DNA of 64,000 nucleotides from Symbiodinium natans (GCA_905221605.1 CAJNDS010002369.1:62001-126000), one strand, 5' to 3'. Counted from the stretch's first letter, positions 1 to 13,100 are shown. Numbers and translations are program-made. Notes: generated from the sequence alone by a model not told the origin.

Positions 1-318
1 CAATGCATGTGAGGGACCACTCTGCTTCAGAGGCGGATGACCAGTTTCGGGCTTCCTTCTTTGATTTGTCAGCAGCTCAGCCGGCGGCGCCAAAGCAATT
101 TGTACATTCAGGAAGCCCGTCGGACTCCATCTTGGAGTCTTGAAGACTTTCACATCCATGTAACCTTTCAAGCGTTTGACATTTTAGACAAGCGAAGCAT
201 GGGCAAGCGTATCGTAAAATCACGGAGGTGTCCTTGAAGTTGTGGGTGCAAGAGGGCGCAAGATGGTGCGAGAGGAACCCGCTTTGGGATGCAAGCAAAC
301 ACGACCAGCCTAGAAAGC

Positions 319-397
319 CAGCAGCAAAGATCATCACCACCAGGAACAGCATCTTGATGCCCTTGGCTTGCATGCGCTTTATCACTGTGGCAGCCTT
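319..397 (-). CDS. Candidate transmembrane exon, protein not recognised
   Basis: Reading down the minus strand, an AG acceptor (ACTCCAACAG) is followed by an open exon whose peptide begins KAATVIKRMQAKGIK and continues into MLFLVVMIFAAG, a hydrophobic stretch long enough for one membrane span, after a positively charged stretch. A GC donor (GCTGCTG|GCTTTC) is possible at the end, but the frame stays open beyond it. The basic-then-hydrophobic order would suit a single-pass protein or the start of a multi-pass one. I did not recognise the protein and found no neighbouring exons with certainty. It could be a chance open frame; the clean acceptor and the hydrophobic segment are the only support. 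Confidence 0.33.
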
Positions 398-3300
398 CTG
401 TTGGAGTCACGAACTTGCGCTTGGTTGCCGAGGCGCCATACTTCGCCAAAAGGATAGTAACGACCTGAGTAGCACTTGGGGTCTCTATCGCGGCCAGAGC
501 GGAAAGGAAATGAAACTGCCAGCTCCATAAGTCTCTCGAGTTCCCCATTGCCGGTGAGTCTGTTCGTGGAGTTTGTCTGAGGAGTGCAGCGGCACTTTGT
601 ACTATCAAGCTGCTCATGCCGGGGCCCCGTCCTCCTGAGTCAATGCAATATGGCTCAAACTATCCATTCAGCGATCATTCAACTGAGGCTGAGCAAACCC
701 GAAGCCCGAAACCCCACCAGAAAAGCAATTACTTGGTGATGGTGAATCGGTAAAAGCCATGCTTCCTGAAGATGAAAACAAAATAGGAGGCATGGCAGCT
801 TGCATTCCAAGCCCTTGCCCGGAGGGTCATACCGATGCCCCTACTCAATTCATGTTCGTTCGCTGCTGCGGGATTTTCCGGGTATCATTCTGATTTGACT
901 TTTCAACAGTCACCCGCACCTGACATCTCCCTAAACATGCTAAGTCCAGTAGACTTGAGCGCGCGGCATCTGCAAAGTGCGTCTTAAGTGGCCACAGAAC
1001 CTCCAAAGAGCAGGGGCGGCAGCGGAGAGAAAGTCGAGCCATCCAATGAATGGGTCGGTTTTTGGGTCTCAAAATCCACAGGCACTACTAATGTTAGTGG
1101 TGCGTTCCCTCAGCTCCAAAACCTGCAAACGCTAAGCTTTAACCCTACGAGCTTGGCAATCTCAGCAGCGGGCCCGGGCTGAACTCGCCGAAGACCCCCA
1201 GCGAGCAGTGGCTTCGACTTTTCTGGCGCATTTGCAGCAACATGGACAATTGCACGATCAGCAACATTGAAGTCTCATGCTGGGATCCTGCAGGAGAAGC
1301 CCGCCACACTGTTTGCTCAACTTGTTGAACGCCGGTCGACAACTGGAAACGCCGTGCTACATGCATGTGATGCCTCGATGAAGCACTTGCTGAAGCCCTC
1401 CACACCCTGCACGTTCCTGAAGACGTCTACCATCTCGACTGCACGAAATGAGACATCTCTTAACGTTTTTCAGCAGTGCATGTGTATCCTGTTTGTCTGT
1501 GTCGGTCCTGTCCGTCTCTCCGTCTCTGTCTACTTGTGCTGTCTGTCTGTCTTTGTCTGTCTTTGTCTGTCTTTGTCTGTCTTTGTCTGTCTTTGTCTGT
1601 CTTTGTCTGTCTTTGTCTGTCTTTGTCTGTCTTTGTCTGTCTTTGTCTGTCTTTGTCTGTCTTTGTCTGTCTTTGTCTGTCTTTGTCTGTCTTTGTCTGT
1701 CCTTGTCTGTCCTTGCCTGTCTCTGTCTGTCTTTGTCTGTCCTTGCCTGTGTCTGTCTGTCTCTGTCTGTATCTCCTTCTTCTCTGTCTGTCTGCGACTG
1801 TCTGTATCTGTCTGACTGTCTCTCTGTCGGTGAGTCTGTTCTTTTCTGAACTCTACCTGATTCGGTGTAGATGTGCCTCGTCCGTGATTTCATCACCCGA
1901 GGCGGATGAAGATGATGACTCCTCCGTTGTTTCACCAGAATCCTCCTCTGGTGCAGCTCCTGGCAATTGCACTTCGGCTCGCGCTGTCGGAGCAGGAAAT
2001 CGGTTTTGCAGGTGGACAGGGGGACAGGCCAGTGCGGCCTATTCGCGCATCATCCTTCGCATGTCAAGCAGAAAACAATAGCTCGTCTTGACAAATCGAA
2101 GAAGCTTCAGTGCACTTCAGGCCTGCAAAGTCAGGCCTCTGAAGCTAATCAAATAATTGCTGAATGCTCGCCTTGGGAATTGGGAACTCCGTGGCTCTCC
2201 GAATCTATAGAGCCTCGAGCACCACCACATCAACGTGTAAGGCCGCTGCAAGGTAACGTACGACTGCGCGGAGGTCTCAGACAGAACATCCATACCGCGC
2301 ACGCAATCACAGATGCTCACAAGAGAGGATAATGCTTGACCTGCTTTCGTGTGTGGGGCACCCCAACCCCCTACGAAAGCCGAAGCTGGTTTTGGCTCTC
2401 TGTACACGGTCCACGGGGTTCAAATGATTTTAAAAACGGAGGACTTTAAGAGGGACAGCGATACCCGGCAATTGATTTTAAAGGCGCGCAGCACGAAACT
2501 TGCTTACGACGCCCGGACGATGTGACCTAGTAGAGGATCCCACCGCGCAAACCGTCAGGGTGCCCTGAATAGCCCGGCCAACATGACGTAACTTAGCGGG
2601 CCCCTACTAGAGCAGGTGCAACATTAACAACCAGCGCGTAACGGTCACCTAAGCCGTGGCCTGCTTTAGCTCGTCTTTACACCTTGAAAGAAGGTACCAG
2701 CAAAACCTGTGATTCTAGCTTTTGACCTCTCCGTTTCTTCCTATAGTATGTGGATGACCTCGCCCTTCACTGCACTCAGCGGCTGCATTGATCCGTTTCC
2801 GCTTTTTGTTCTGCATTCCTCGTCACATCCCCCTCACCCAATAGATGGCCAGACTTGAGAGCAAGTCCAATTCAGGTCTGGGGATGCAAAGAAAACCAGG
2901 ACAAGCGTGGCAGGGTGGACACCGTACGCGACAACAGTTGCATTTTGTCTACTGCAACGTCTTCGCAGCATTGTCAGTACATCAACCATTAAAGAGTGGT
3001 TCAAGGGCTACCGCTGTTACGAACTACTCCAAGAGACGGGACAGACGGTTCTGTGAGACCTGGACCTCGTTTCTGGGATGATTTGCTGTTGCTTCACATG
3101 TCAAGCATGGCTAAACCGTCCCTTACTACATCAACCCGGCCGTCTACAGTAACGCCACAAGTTGTTCTGAACGCCTTGGGGTTGAGGACTTCACATGGCT
3201 TCAGGCTTCTGGGTTCCGTCGTTCCGATGCCGTCGGCCCGGTCGGCCCGCACATTCGCACATTGATGAAGCTTGCCTCGAGCATGTCTTCTGCCATGACC

Positions 3301-5971
3301 TGCTATGTGCTCCGGAGATAACATTATTGTTTCGAGACAGGTAGTAGCGTGCGCGCTCCAAGTGTACGGTCGGTCAGTCAGGACTAGCTTGCTTTCTCGG
3401 TTCTTGCTGGTACTTTCCAGTTGGGGTGCCGACCTCGCTTCGGTCCCATGCAAGTGAGCATTGGTGGAGCCGACTTTTCGGCCACAACCTGCCACTTTTA
3501 AAGCGCTCTTTTCTCAGCGGAGGTCTCGCGCACATCGATCTTTCATGATTGTTTGCGACTTGCCTGCAGGGTTTTCGCACCGAGGAAAGGGTTTTGAATG
3601 GATGTGGCTGAGCAATGCTTAGTCGTGACGCCTTTCTCGCTTAGCCATTGATTGACAGACTGAGAGAGGATACACCGCCGGTCCCCAGTTATGCCTAACA
3701 CCATCGCCAAGTTTGGACACCGAGCAGCGTGGAAAGTGAAAGCCGCGGCTCGGCCCCGTCCAATCCTCGCGGTCCTTCAACTTTCGAGAATTTTGCAGGG
3801 GGCTGAAGCGCGCTCCCCAATGTCCACAGCCAGCTTCGTTTTGATCTTCCTTGTTTCTCAATGCTCTTTTTCAAGCAGCATTTGAGATTTTGATCGTACT
3901 TTAAGGCACATGTACCTTTTTTTTGTGTTCTGCCAGCATGCTCAAGAAAGAAAGTGCCTCTGCATCGTGAGCATCATGTCAGGGACTGGGGAACTTGCAG
4001 CTCCTCTCTAGGGGGCAACAGAGCCGTACTAGAGCCTCTGTTGGTTCACACCAGAAACGTTCCGGAATCATTCGGAATCCTTCAATGGACATCTTCTCGA
4101 CACCGCTGGCACTTCGCGCAGCACAACACAATCTCTCCCACAGGCGTTCGGGAAACATCCCTCGAAAGGTCCAAACAGCACTTGTGGACCCATGATGACC
4201 CATGTGCCTATGCACAGCTTGTTGCATGTTGGTGCACGCTTTGTGGGAGAGGCGATGTCTTCTTCAGTTTCTGAGACTCTGGAAAGTTTGAGGTTGCCTG
4301 TGCTGGATTCATGTAGGCAGACACACGAGCATTAAACAGGCTGAGCCTGTTGAAGCATGCCATCGTCCATAAGGCTCGAACTTCGTGCGCATAGAGGCTG
4401 CTGTTGTGGCGTGTGTCATACAGTGATGCCCGCCTTAGCCGCTTGTGCTGAGCTTGCATTTGATGCATGTGTTTTCAATTTCTGCGGACCCTAAGTTCCA
4501 CACTTGATGATGTCGCTGACGATCTCAGGCTCTGGGGTAGCCCTTGGCGAGCCCACAGCACTCATGGAATACAGCAAGATCTTGGGCGGCTAAGCTTGGC
4601 ACCCAAGGCAGCTCTTTAGCACCTGCACTTGAACCGCTTCTCGTGTACATGTACATACCAGGCAAGCTCCAAAGTGCAGGCGCCCCAAGACAACCGGATA
4701 AGTAAAACCATTGATGTTGAAAGCAACCTCGAAAGGCACCCTTGAGCCCTGCTCCTACTATTGCAGGAGTCCAGGGTGGACTGATTCTTCGGTAGCACAT
4801 TTTGCAGTCTTAGCAATTTGCAAGATGAATGCAGGTGTCCGTTGGGCAGGCCCTCCCTCCTGCTTTGAGGTCGCGAAGTGCTAGAGTGCAAGTGCTTGCG
4901 TGTGGAGTGAAGAAGCCGCCTCAGGCGGCATGGTCTCTTTTCTGAGATGTTTTTGGGAGCTTCGGCTACATCTTTCCACCTTTCAGAGTGCCTTAGGGTT
5001 GGAAGTGCTGAGCTTTGATCCATGACCCGTACTCACGGTACTCACACACCCCAGGCGGAGCACTACACCACTCTTCTGAGAGTGGGCCGAGGGGGGTGGC
5101 AGCTACATGACGATGCCCACGATATCATCACATACACACAACAGCAGGCCAGCCAGCTTGCAGGCAAGCAAGGCTATGTTGTCCTACTTCGCAAAGCGTC
5201 ATCACGTGGGCTGCCGTAACACGGGGGATAAGGAGCAGGGGGTCCGATCTACTAGCAATGCGCTGCGTGACGAGCGGTTGTCCTCCGCGGTCCGACAGGC
5301 TGAGAACAGTGCGTGCCAGTTTCTGCCGACGCAGTGTCTCTGACAACCACGTTTTTCAAGACGACAGCCTTGCAGTTTTGTAACATCACCATCCCCCTCC
5401 TCCTTCTTTCCCACTACCCTGGCGGGATGCAGGAGATGCTCGTTCTTCTCCACACAGCGTTTGTGAGCACGATTACACCGAGGTTGCCCTCCTTGTGTGT
5501 CATACGTGCCGGCGCATTCGCTCTAGGCCCCAAGGGGTAAGAGCTTGTACAGGTTTCCTCCTCTCTCACTCCTCTTTCCTTCTCACTTGTTTCACATGGT
5601 GCCCCAGAGTCACTGGGCTTGCAGGCTGTTTCTGTGTACATTGCTCCTCAGAGGAGCCGTCCTATCTGTAGGATGTAGCGCACGCAAAGTTAGCTGTACC
5701 TCGAAGCTGGCCTCACGGTACTCTTGATTTAAAGACATGTGTCATAGATCCGTCACAAACACAGAGTGACACGGCACAACAATGTGCCCAAAAGAGCGAC
5801 GTCGACACCGCAACATGGACTTCGTGTCGCAATCACACCCAAAAAAGCTGTGCGACGTCAAGTGTGGGCAGGGCTATGCGTAAAGCTTCCTAGGAAGCAG
5901 CCCTACTCTATGTTGCGAGCGCCTCGGGCATGAGACTCAGGCATGTTCGAAGATGCTTTGGAAATGTTTTG
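398..5971. other. Mostly unassigned sequence
   Basis: Apart from the 10-bp tandem repeat near 1.5-1.8 kb I see no recognisable protein, RNA gene or element here. Short open frames exist in all six frames, but none has a conserved motif together with flanking splice signals. Intronic or intergenic dinoflagellate DNA is the simplest reading. Confidence 0.5.
1495..1835. repeat. Tandem repeat, 10-bp unit CTTTGTCTGT
   Basis: Fifteen perfect consecutive copies of CTTTGTCTGT lie at 1551-1700. Degenerate copies (CCTTGCCTGT, CTCTGTCTGT, GTCTGTCTGT) extend the array on both sides, mainly on the right. Because 10 is not a multiple of 3 and the unit contains no stop in any frame on either strand, the array creates several long open frames (Leu/Ser/Val/Cys-rich on plus, Asp/Arg/Gln/Thr-rich on minus). 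These should not be read as genes. Confidence 0.97.
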
Positions 5972-6298
5972 TTAAAGTCCAAAAACTCCAAAAAAAACAA
6001 TTGAAGATGTCTTTCTGTCTTTCTTTTTTGCCTCATGTGTTGGAGCTTTCTCCATCTGAAAGAAGAACAAGGCTGGAGAGCTCACACGTTCTGCTTCAAG
6101 GGCCTGGGCAAATCCATCTGCGTCCAGTCGGACATGGGAAGGTGCTACTTCGGTCCAGGAGTCCTTCAGCCACATGGCTTCAACAAACAGTGTGTCTGTG
6201 TGTCGTAATTCGTCGTAAGTGCTTAAAGTGCTGAAGGCCTTGCAGTGTGACGCGATCACCTGGAACTCCTCCTCATTATCTGCTTCATGGCTGCTCAT
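5972..6298 (-). CDS. Candidate coding exon, protein not recognised
   Basis: An ATG-initiated open frame of about 108 codons. Its first 80 residues have a balanced, globular-like composition (for example DELRHTDTLFVEAMWLKDSW and VRLDADGFAQALEAERV). The last 25 residues become Lys-rich and then Phe-rich and may be non-coding. A possible acceptor (TTCTTCTTTCAG) lies inside the frame, so the true exon may be shorter. It lies downstream of the ABCG nucleotide-binding exons on the same strand, but it does not look like an ABCG membrane domain. I cannot say whether it is the end of that gene or a separate one. Confidence 0.33.
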   Translation of the reverse strand: MSSHEADNEEEFQVIASHCKAFSTLSTYDELRHTDTLFVEAMWLKDSWTEVAPSHVRLDADGFAQALEAERVSSPALFFFQMEKAPTHEAKKKDRKTSSIVFFGVFGL

Positions 6299-6802
6299 GC
6301 CTGTGGCACAGGCACAGCCTTCTTACCCTCTTCACCAGACCACACTCTCATCTCTCACCTCGAGTAAAAACTCTTCGACCCTGCGGCACAGGATTCTCGC
6401 TCCACCTTGGACAGCGCCCAGCAGACACGCAAGCCAGCCAGTGCACGTCACACGTCTAGCCGACACATCGCGGGTCCAAACTCGGACACTGCAAATGACA
6501 AAATGTAAGAACCAACTAAACAGCATGTCAGCATGAGGGTGATCCAGCAACGCCTGTCGAAAAGTGCAGCCGGTATCTGCGAGATCGGTATCCTGAAGCC
6601 AAGGATGCACAGCAATGCACAGCATCAAAAAAACCTGTGCCTTTCCTAGTCGATAGAACATTCCGAAGTCCGCCCTATGAACAAGGAACTTGGCACATAG
6701 CGGGCTCATATCACATGGGACTCAGCCGCGCTCTCAATTGTCAATAAGGCGCTCCGGCAAACTCCGCACTGTCCTGCAGCTGCTCTGGTCCAAATTCTGG
6801 CC

Positions 6803-9285
6803 GCTGAGTATGTCCATCCTTGGCTTCTCATTGGGTTTGGGTGTCGCGCCTTGCTGGCTTGTGACGAGGCTTTTGAGGTCCCAACATCCAGTCTGCTGGA
6901 TTCCAATCTGCCGGCATGTGCAGACCTCGCACAATGCATCAGATGGCATTTCGATCAGTCCAGCCAGATTCCTAGATTGTATACATTTGCAGATTTGCAG
7001 CATCGACAGAACCCAACAAAACTGCGTGCTGTGCCGAGACACCCAAGGTTTGGAAGTGCTCTTTTGCCTGCACAGTTGGCCTCCAGATCCATCAGACCCA
7101 GGAACGTTGTAGACGAAAGCTGAATGCGGCACATGGCAAGCAAGAACCAGGCCCCATGTAGGCAAGGCGACCGCCCATCTTCTCGAGAGTGCCCAGCCTC
7201 AAGAGCGATCGGGTGGGACGTGGTTCAGGCTCCTGATTTGCCCTGAGAGCAGATCAACAGCACGTCATCCAGCAAGGTGAAAAGGTCGTAGCGCCTGGCG
7301 AGAGCTCGTGGCAGCTCTCATGGAATGTCCGGGAGCCCTAGATGCCATCCCATCTGATTGCCGCTCATGGCCCTCAGTTCTCAGGTCCAGGCGGCTGATG
7401 GATCACCATGACGATGGTCACACCCAGCCTTGCCCTTAAGGTGCCCAGTGCAGCAGCAATTTGAGCTTTGGGTTTCCATCTTTTCTGCTGGCGGGTTGTC
7501 CTTATTGCTTCCGAGAACCCGGCATTCTCCTCAGTTGCTGTACGAGCAAGAGTGAGGCAGTCGCATCCTGCCGATCCAGGCGGATTTCAAGTGTCACAGG
7601 CAACTGACAGCTGAGGACTGTCCAGACCAGAGGTGGGCTCGTCCAAGAACTTGGCACAAAGCGGGGAAAGTCTTCGGATGTCAGGGCTTCAAGTTCTTCG
7701 AACAAGGCTGAACGCTAAGAACACTGGGCATCGGACCAGTATCGTCGGACAAGCAGCCAGCTCTATGCCCACATTGACTCGCTTCTTCCTGACCGGCTTG
7801 CACTAGGCTTGCACGCAGAGGCGACGATCTCGCGCCCCTGCGTTGACTCCGAAGCTTGGGTGAGGGCTGTCCGCCACTCAAGCCCTCACCAGTGCGAGTT
7901 CGATTGCCAACCTCACAAACTTGCGTCCCGACTGCCCGGCTGACGCTGAAGCTGTTGGCCCTCAGAAGGGGACCAAGAGATTCTGTTTTGGCTCCAATTG
8001 AAGCACCTTAGGAAGGCAACGCAACATCTGTCATCTGCCCAAATCCCCTGCCAGAGCCCAAAACCACCATTAGCCCATATCCGTTGCGAGGCTTTGGCTC
8101 TGCCTCTACCCACGAATCCACGAAAGCATGAAGGCGCCTGAAGAACGTCATTGGTGATGGCCCGAAGCCTCAAGCAGACTCAAGCACAACAATGCTCTCT
8201 TCACCTTCAGCCCGCAGATCAATTTGCTGGCAGGCCTAGACCCATGGGTATGGGCCGGCATACGCTTGGCGGCGGAGTAGTAGATGTTCTCCCGGACGGT
8301 CAGCCTCCCATTGCAAGTGGTGCCTCCCAACTGACGGCCTATAGGAACCGTGTCCCAGCTTCAAAACCTCCCTCTGTAATAGGAAGGGGTGCTACAACCT
8401 GCTGTAGGATAGCAGCGTGCTGAAAGCCGCACTTCCAGCAGAGCGTTGAGAACTTGGCTTCGCACCCTTCGTGCACCACGTCGTCCTGAGGGATGGCATC
8501 TCAAAGGTACAGGTATTGGAGTCGATCACTATAGGACTGTTGTTTACGTGCTGAATCGAAGTGTTAAAATAACATCGGTTGCAGGTGGTCGTATCTACGA
8601 GCACTCGTAGGATCCGTGCAATCGCCCGCCCGGTATGAGTAGGACCTGTTTATGTGAGGTCTCCCTGATGCCTGCGGCACAAACCCGATGATGGGCTTGA
8701 TCGCTTCAATGTCGATCTTCTGGTTGTTAATGAGGATGTCACCTTGCAGAAGCCAAGTATGTTCCACTGAGCGCAGCTTTGAGCACCCTCCTCTGAACGC
8801 CGCTGCGTTTGAGCTCAATCGCTTGGGGGGGACATCCTGCCGCCCTGCCTTTGACCGTCCACTTTGAGTCGGTCTTCTTCTGAGCCAAGGGTTCGAGCGA
8901 AATACTCCAATTTTGTTCGCATGTCACCGAATGACCACATGCCAGGCCTTCCCTGTGAGAACATCAAGGAGGGTGCTCTTGCCGCAGCCGGATGGACCTC
9001 ACTCTAGACTCCCATGGTGCTGATGCTTGAAAAACTTGAGATGAAGGACTCACGAAAGACTTCTGAAGGATTGAGGAAGCACTCCTTTCTGGCTGTTACT
9101 CGGGTTGCGGCCCATGATGGCCGAGAGGTGGTATGCCTCAAACGTGCCAGTGATGTCGGCCAGGATGTTCCTCTCCTCATTACCCTCGGAAGGCATCTAC
9201 GAACATGCCTTGCGCTAGCAGCATGGCATCATTTTGTCATATCCAGGGCTGCCGCAGACAAGACACTACAGGAGATGTTCTTGAA
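6803..9285 (-). CDS. ABCG-family ABC transporter, nucleotide-binding domain (multi-exon)
   Basis: ATP-binding half of an ABCG (White/PDR) membrane transporter. ATP hydrolysis here would drive export of a hydrophobic substrate, which the sequence does not identify. Exons with matching phase: 9112-9170 (NILADITGTF..SAIMG), 8948-8997 (Walker A, GPSGCGKSTLLDVLTGK), 8849-8879, 8672-8742 (GDILINN..GFVPQ), 8466-8485, 8256-8304 (LTVRENIYYSAAKRMP), 8169-8204, 7868-7911 (signature GLSGGQ), 7737-7788 (KKRVNVGIELA), 7623-7649 (Walker B, FLDEPTSGL), 7524-7567, 7393-7434 (VTIVMVIHQP, switch His), 7243-7294, 7149-7178 (GGRLAYMGP), 7035-7067 and, less surely joined, 6889-6907 (NPADW) and 6803-6818 (MDILSG). 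A tentative first exon ends at 9285 (FKNISCSV). Donors are mostly GC, with GT at 8466 and 7737 and GA at 7623. All catalytic motifs are intact. The membrane domain expected after MDILSG was not found with confidence below 6.8 kb. Confidence 0.92.
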
Positions 9286-9919
9286 CTCCTCAAGCAAGTG
9301 AAGCAAGTGCAGCCTCCCAAACCTCCCCCAACCTCCCTCCATGCTAGTCATGTACTGCATCACTGAGGACCGGGACCAAAGATGCCGTGTGCAGCTTTCG
9401 CGTGATGCCTCCAGCTCAGGGGTTTGGGCAATGCATGATCAGCTCTCTCTCCAAAAAATGTCAACTTCGCTCCGGAAGATGATGCGACTTCTCAAGTGTC
9501 TCGGCCTCGGAATTTATTTTCCTCCAGCTTCTGGATGCTGAAGTTTTTTAGAATTTGCTTCAGGCACCTCCGGCATCAAACTGATCTGCTAATATCTGCT
9601 AATTATTCTGTTACATTTTTGCGGCCCGAACGGAACTTGAGGTGCAAGCTTATCTGTTGTCTTGATTCGGTTGAGATCCTCCTCCTAGGCGGGCAGACTC
9701 GGCAGAAGCTGTGAGAAGGGGTTGCTGCAAGTACTGCGCAAGCGAAGCGTGGCGCACATCGTCTACAGCCGCGGTCAGCCAGAGTCGAGGTGATGTCACA
9801 CGGCTTGAAACGCGTCTACAATCAGATTACGAGCATCGCATTGCGGCACCAGTTGGCGCTCGAAGTCAAGACAACACGGGCAAAAAGTAAGGCTCACGCG
9901 GCCACAATGTCTCTCTTAC
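9171..9919. other. Unassigned sequence between ABCG segments
   Basis: Apart from the tentative first ABCG exon near 9.26 kb I recognise nothing. If the transmembrane exons just upstream and the nucleotide-binding exons downstream belong to one full-size transporter, the rest of the first membrane domain should lie here, but I could not read it. Confidence 0.4.
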
Positions 9920-10043
9920 GGACATATTTCTGATACAAGAAGATGCCGAAGACCACTCCAGCCTGAGGCCAGGTTCCCCAAGTGCATGTAGGACATGTTC
10001 CTGGTTGCTCTCAAGTCCCTTGAGAAGCGTTCAAGGAAACACC
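9920..10043 (-). CDS. ABCG-type transmembrane-domain exons (two)
   Basis: Two exons join in phase. 10043-9970 follows acceptor ATGTCAG and reads CFLERFSRDLRATRN, then MSYMHLGNL, ending at a GC donor. 9962-9920 follows acceptor CCTCAG and reads AGVVFGIFLYQKYV, ending at a strong GTAAGA donor. The order (basic segment ending in RN, then a hydrophobic G-rich helix) resembles the start of an ABCG membrane domain. Just upstream (about 10.09-10.20 kb) a charged stretch (IIAEELQKLLRSHV) could be the linker after a nucleotide-binding domain. It lies upstream of the ABCG nucleotide-binding exons on the same strand, so it is either the first membrane domain of a full-size transporter or the end of a neighbouring paralogue. 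No nucleotide-binding domain was seen upstream. The family call is by pattern only. Confidence 0.45.
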
Positions 10044-10199
10044 CTGACATGACCTTCAGAGGTGATAGCCGAATACTACAGGCAGGCCACCGACAGAACC
10101 AGGAGGATTGACATTTCCACTTTGCTGGACTTGCCCTTGGGAGGAGAGGGCATGACGTGGGATCGCAGCAACTTCTGCAATTCTTCTGCAATTATTCTG

Positions 10200-13100
10200 C
10201 ACCCTTTCATCATTCCATGAGTGCTCTCCGTGCCCGAGGGTGAGGCCACATGGTGAACTTCCAAAGGAGGACCTTCAACTAGGAGGTGCGAACCGGTGCA
10301 AGGCTTCTTTGCAAGCCCTAAAAGTTCTAAAGCACTGAATAGAATTGAGGATTTCGGGACATTTCGGGGCTGGTCAAGCTGCTGCCGAGCGCACTGGTTG
10401 TGCTATTCTGCGCCAAAACCACTTGGGAGGTCATGCAGAGAAGCCATGAGAGCCTGCGCAACAGGGGTGGCAGCATCTGCAATTTTTTTGAAGTTTTTGG
10501 ACAGAGGATCTTGCCTGAACCACGGCCGTGCCGCAAACTGAAGCATGGCCAGTGATGGAAGGTGCGCCCTTCCAACTAAACGAGTTCCATCTGCGGATTT
10601 CTGAGGCGACAGGGGCAGGGTACCTCTTGAGCCAGAGTCGAACCTGAGTCTGACCGTCGCACGTGAAGAACGTGAACAGTGCAGCACAGTTGACTTGGCC
10701 TCCTGTAATTATGCAAAAAGTACGCAGGCTGCGCCTCTGGCATGCAAGAATGCCACTGCTTCGAGCCTCTGGCAAAGTGCAGCAAGAGTTGCCAAGGTCA
10801 ACAAGGACGTGCTTCAGTGCTTCAGCTCGAGTGACTTCATGGGTCTCTTCAAGAGGTGCACAAGTGTGTACGATGCATCAAAGGCCCCCACATCTGCTTG
10901 AAAAAGTCACAAATTTCCTAGCTGCATGGCCACATGCGTCGCACTTGAGGAACTACTTGGCGAAAAGGCTCTGTGACAGTTCGACGACTCAGTGTAGACG
11001 AGGGTCGGGAAGCGTAGGCGAGTGTGAGGCCCAGAACTGAGTCAAAAGAACACCATCTGCTTTGATGCGAAAGCTATGGCACGTGATGCAACGGCGCTTC
11101 TTGAGGCAGCGACGTTGAAGGACTGTGCCATTTTTGTCATGACGATGTGCACGAAGTCATCCGTCACCTTCTACAAGCTTTTCGACACATTCGGGGTGAC
11201 GGTTCAGGACGGGTCCACAAAGAAGCCTCCACCGCCACGAGTCGCACGAAGGAGCTGTGCCGCATTCGAGCTAGGCTGTGTAGGAATGCCACCTGCTCGA
11301 AAGGGAGGAGCGCATGTGTTTGGGAAGCTTAGCAGACTTAAGCTAGTAAGCTAGTAGTATTAGGCTGAAGGAAGAGCGTCGGACTGGCAAACCTCCTTGG
11401 TTATGGCTTTTGTGGTGTGCGGTCAGCTGCTCGAGGCAGGGAGGGTTGAGTGCATGATCCAGCCAAAGACACCGACAGTAGCAGGCCTCCCGAACCACAC
11501 TGGGTACCAAGCCATCATCTTGCGAGGCGTTCATGTGCCTCAGCAAGTCTCCAGAACTGGCCTGAACAAGTTCTCATCATGCTTCTGCGGCAGCTGGTCA
11601 AGACGATACAGCAAGCAATGGGTCCTAGCCAAAAGTCTTGACGATTGCAGGTGACACATCAGCACGCGCTGAGGTACAAATAGGCTCGGCACCGGAGATC
11701 AATGCATCTAACAGCCACTTCCTGAAAAAAGGCTTTGCGGCAGCACACATACACTTATTGGCTGCAAGAAGTATGCATGAGGTCCTGTCTGCGACTCCCC
11801 AGAAGTATGCCAGATCGCATGGAACCACGAGATCTTGGTGTTGCAAGTGTGGTGGAAGTATGTAGAAATCACCTTGAATAGGTCGCGCAAACTGGGCTGA
11901 AGGCCTGCGCTCGCAAATCTTGCTCTTCCACACTATTCGGTCAATCACACCTCACTGAAGCTGTCTACGACTCTACGAATCGAAGGCTTTCAAGGCAGAG
12001 ACTCGAGTTAATACATAGTTAATACGAGCCAAGGTCGAAGGATTTGGCTTCACGCGCAGGCGTGGAGTAGCGATGTGCCACAGCTCTGCGGAATCTACCA
12101 GGCGACGCCAGGCTACACAAGCCTCGGAGCACGTCAAAAGTATTGCAGCTGCAAGGGGAAACTTCATCTTGGTGATCCGGAAATGCACCCCAAATCTGAG
12201 ACGTTGCAAACAACAGCTTACATCGAACTGAGCCACCAAAGTCTGAAGCCCCGCTGTAGACTCTCAATCACGTTGTTGCTATCTATCATGCCCGCCTCAG
12301 TCATCGGGTTAGATGTACACTTCTACCGGCTCCAGTCATATACAGACTCCTCTGAACCACAAGACCTATATATGCCACATAGACCATGTGCCCATAGACC
12401 TTACATTTTTGTCTTACACACTCACACTCTATGTGAAGGCGAGCTGGGAAACTCCATTGCTTGAATCGGGCTTCGAAAAGTGCTCCGTCGGCACGGGCTG
12501 CATTCCACATGATGCGATACAATTTCAAAAGGACTTAGAACTCCATGCAGTAGGTCTTCCAAGATGATACTGTAACACAATGGCTCATCCATTTTCCGGG
12601 CTCTATTTCATCTACTGCGAACAGATTGGCTGAACTTTGAAAGAGGAATGCACAGCAATGCGCTGACTAGATTTCCCTTCTTGCGAGGGGAGGCAACAAA
12701 CAAAGAGCTCAGAGGGCTCAAGATACGGAAGCAGACTCTGCTAGGAAGGGCCGAAAACTTCCAAGCTTTCCTTGTGTGCTCCAAAAGTGTGCAGAGCAAT
12801 GGGATCCCCCCTTTTTTCATGCGCGAACTAGTACATAGCAACACTTAGATCAGATTGATTGATTGACTGATTGCCTGTGGGCGCTTAGATCAGAATCCCC
12901 AACAAGACATACAAAGCGCAAGCAGCCTGCCAGACATGCACGTCTCGAGTCTCGACTATCCGGCAGCAACGGTTTATCTCGGTCCCGGACAGTGGCAGCC
13001 GGCAACATGTCAACAACCTAGGTTTTCGAATGTGCCTCGAGATCCTTTGCTAATGCCTACAATCTGCGTACATTCTAAGCAATCGGCAATTCCAGCCGAT

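Noticed and set aside
1267-2081. Several 130-200-codon open frames on both strands
   Set aside because: They are produced by the stop-free 10-bp repeat CTTTGTCTGT read in every frame.
7981-7996. TTTTGGCTCCAA, similar to the spliced leader end
   Set aside because: Only nine to ten matching bases, on the opposite strand inside an ABCG intron; expected by chance in 64 kb.
9001-9016. ATGGGAG just upstream of the Walker A exon as its direct continuation
   Set aside because: It would put a stop in frame; the exon at 9112-9170 supplies the correct upstream sequence in phase.
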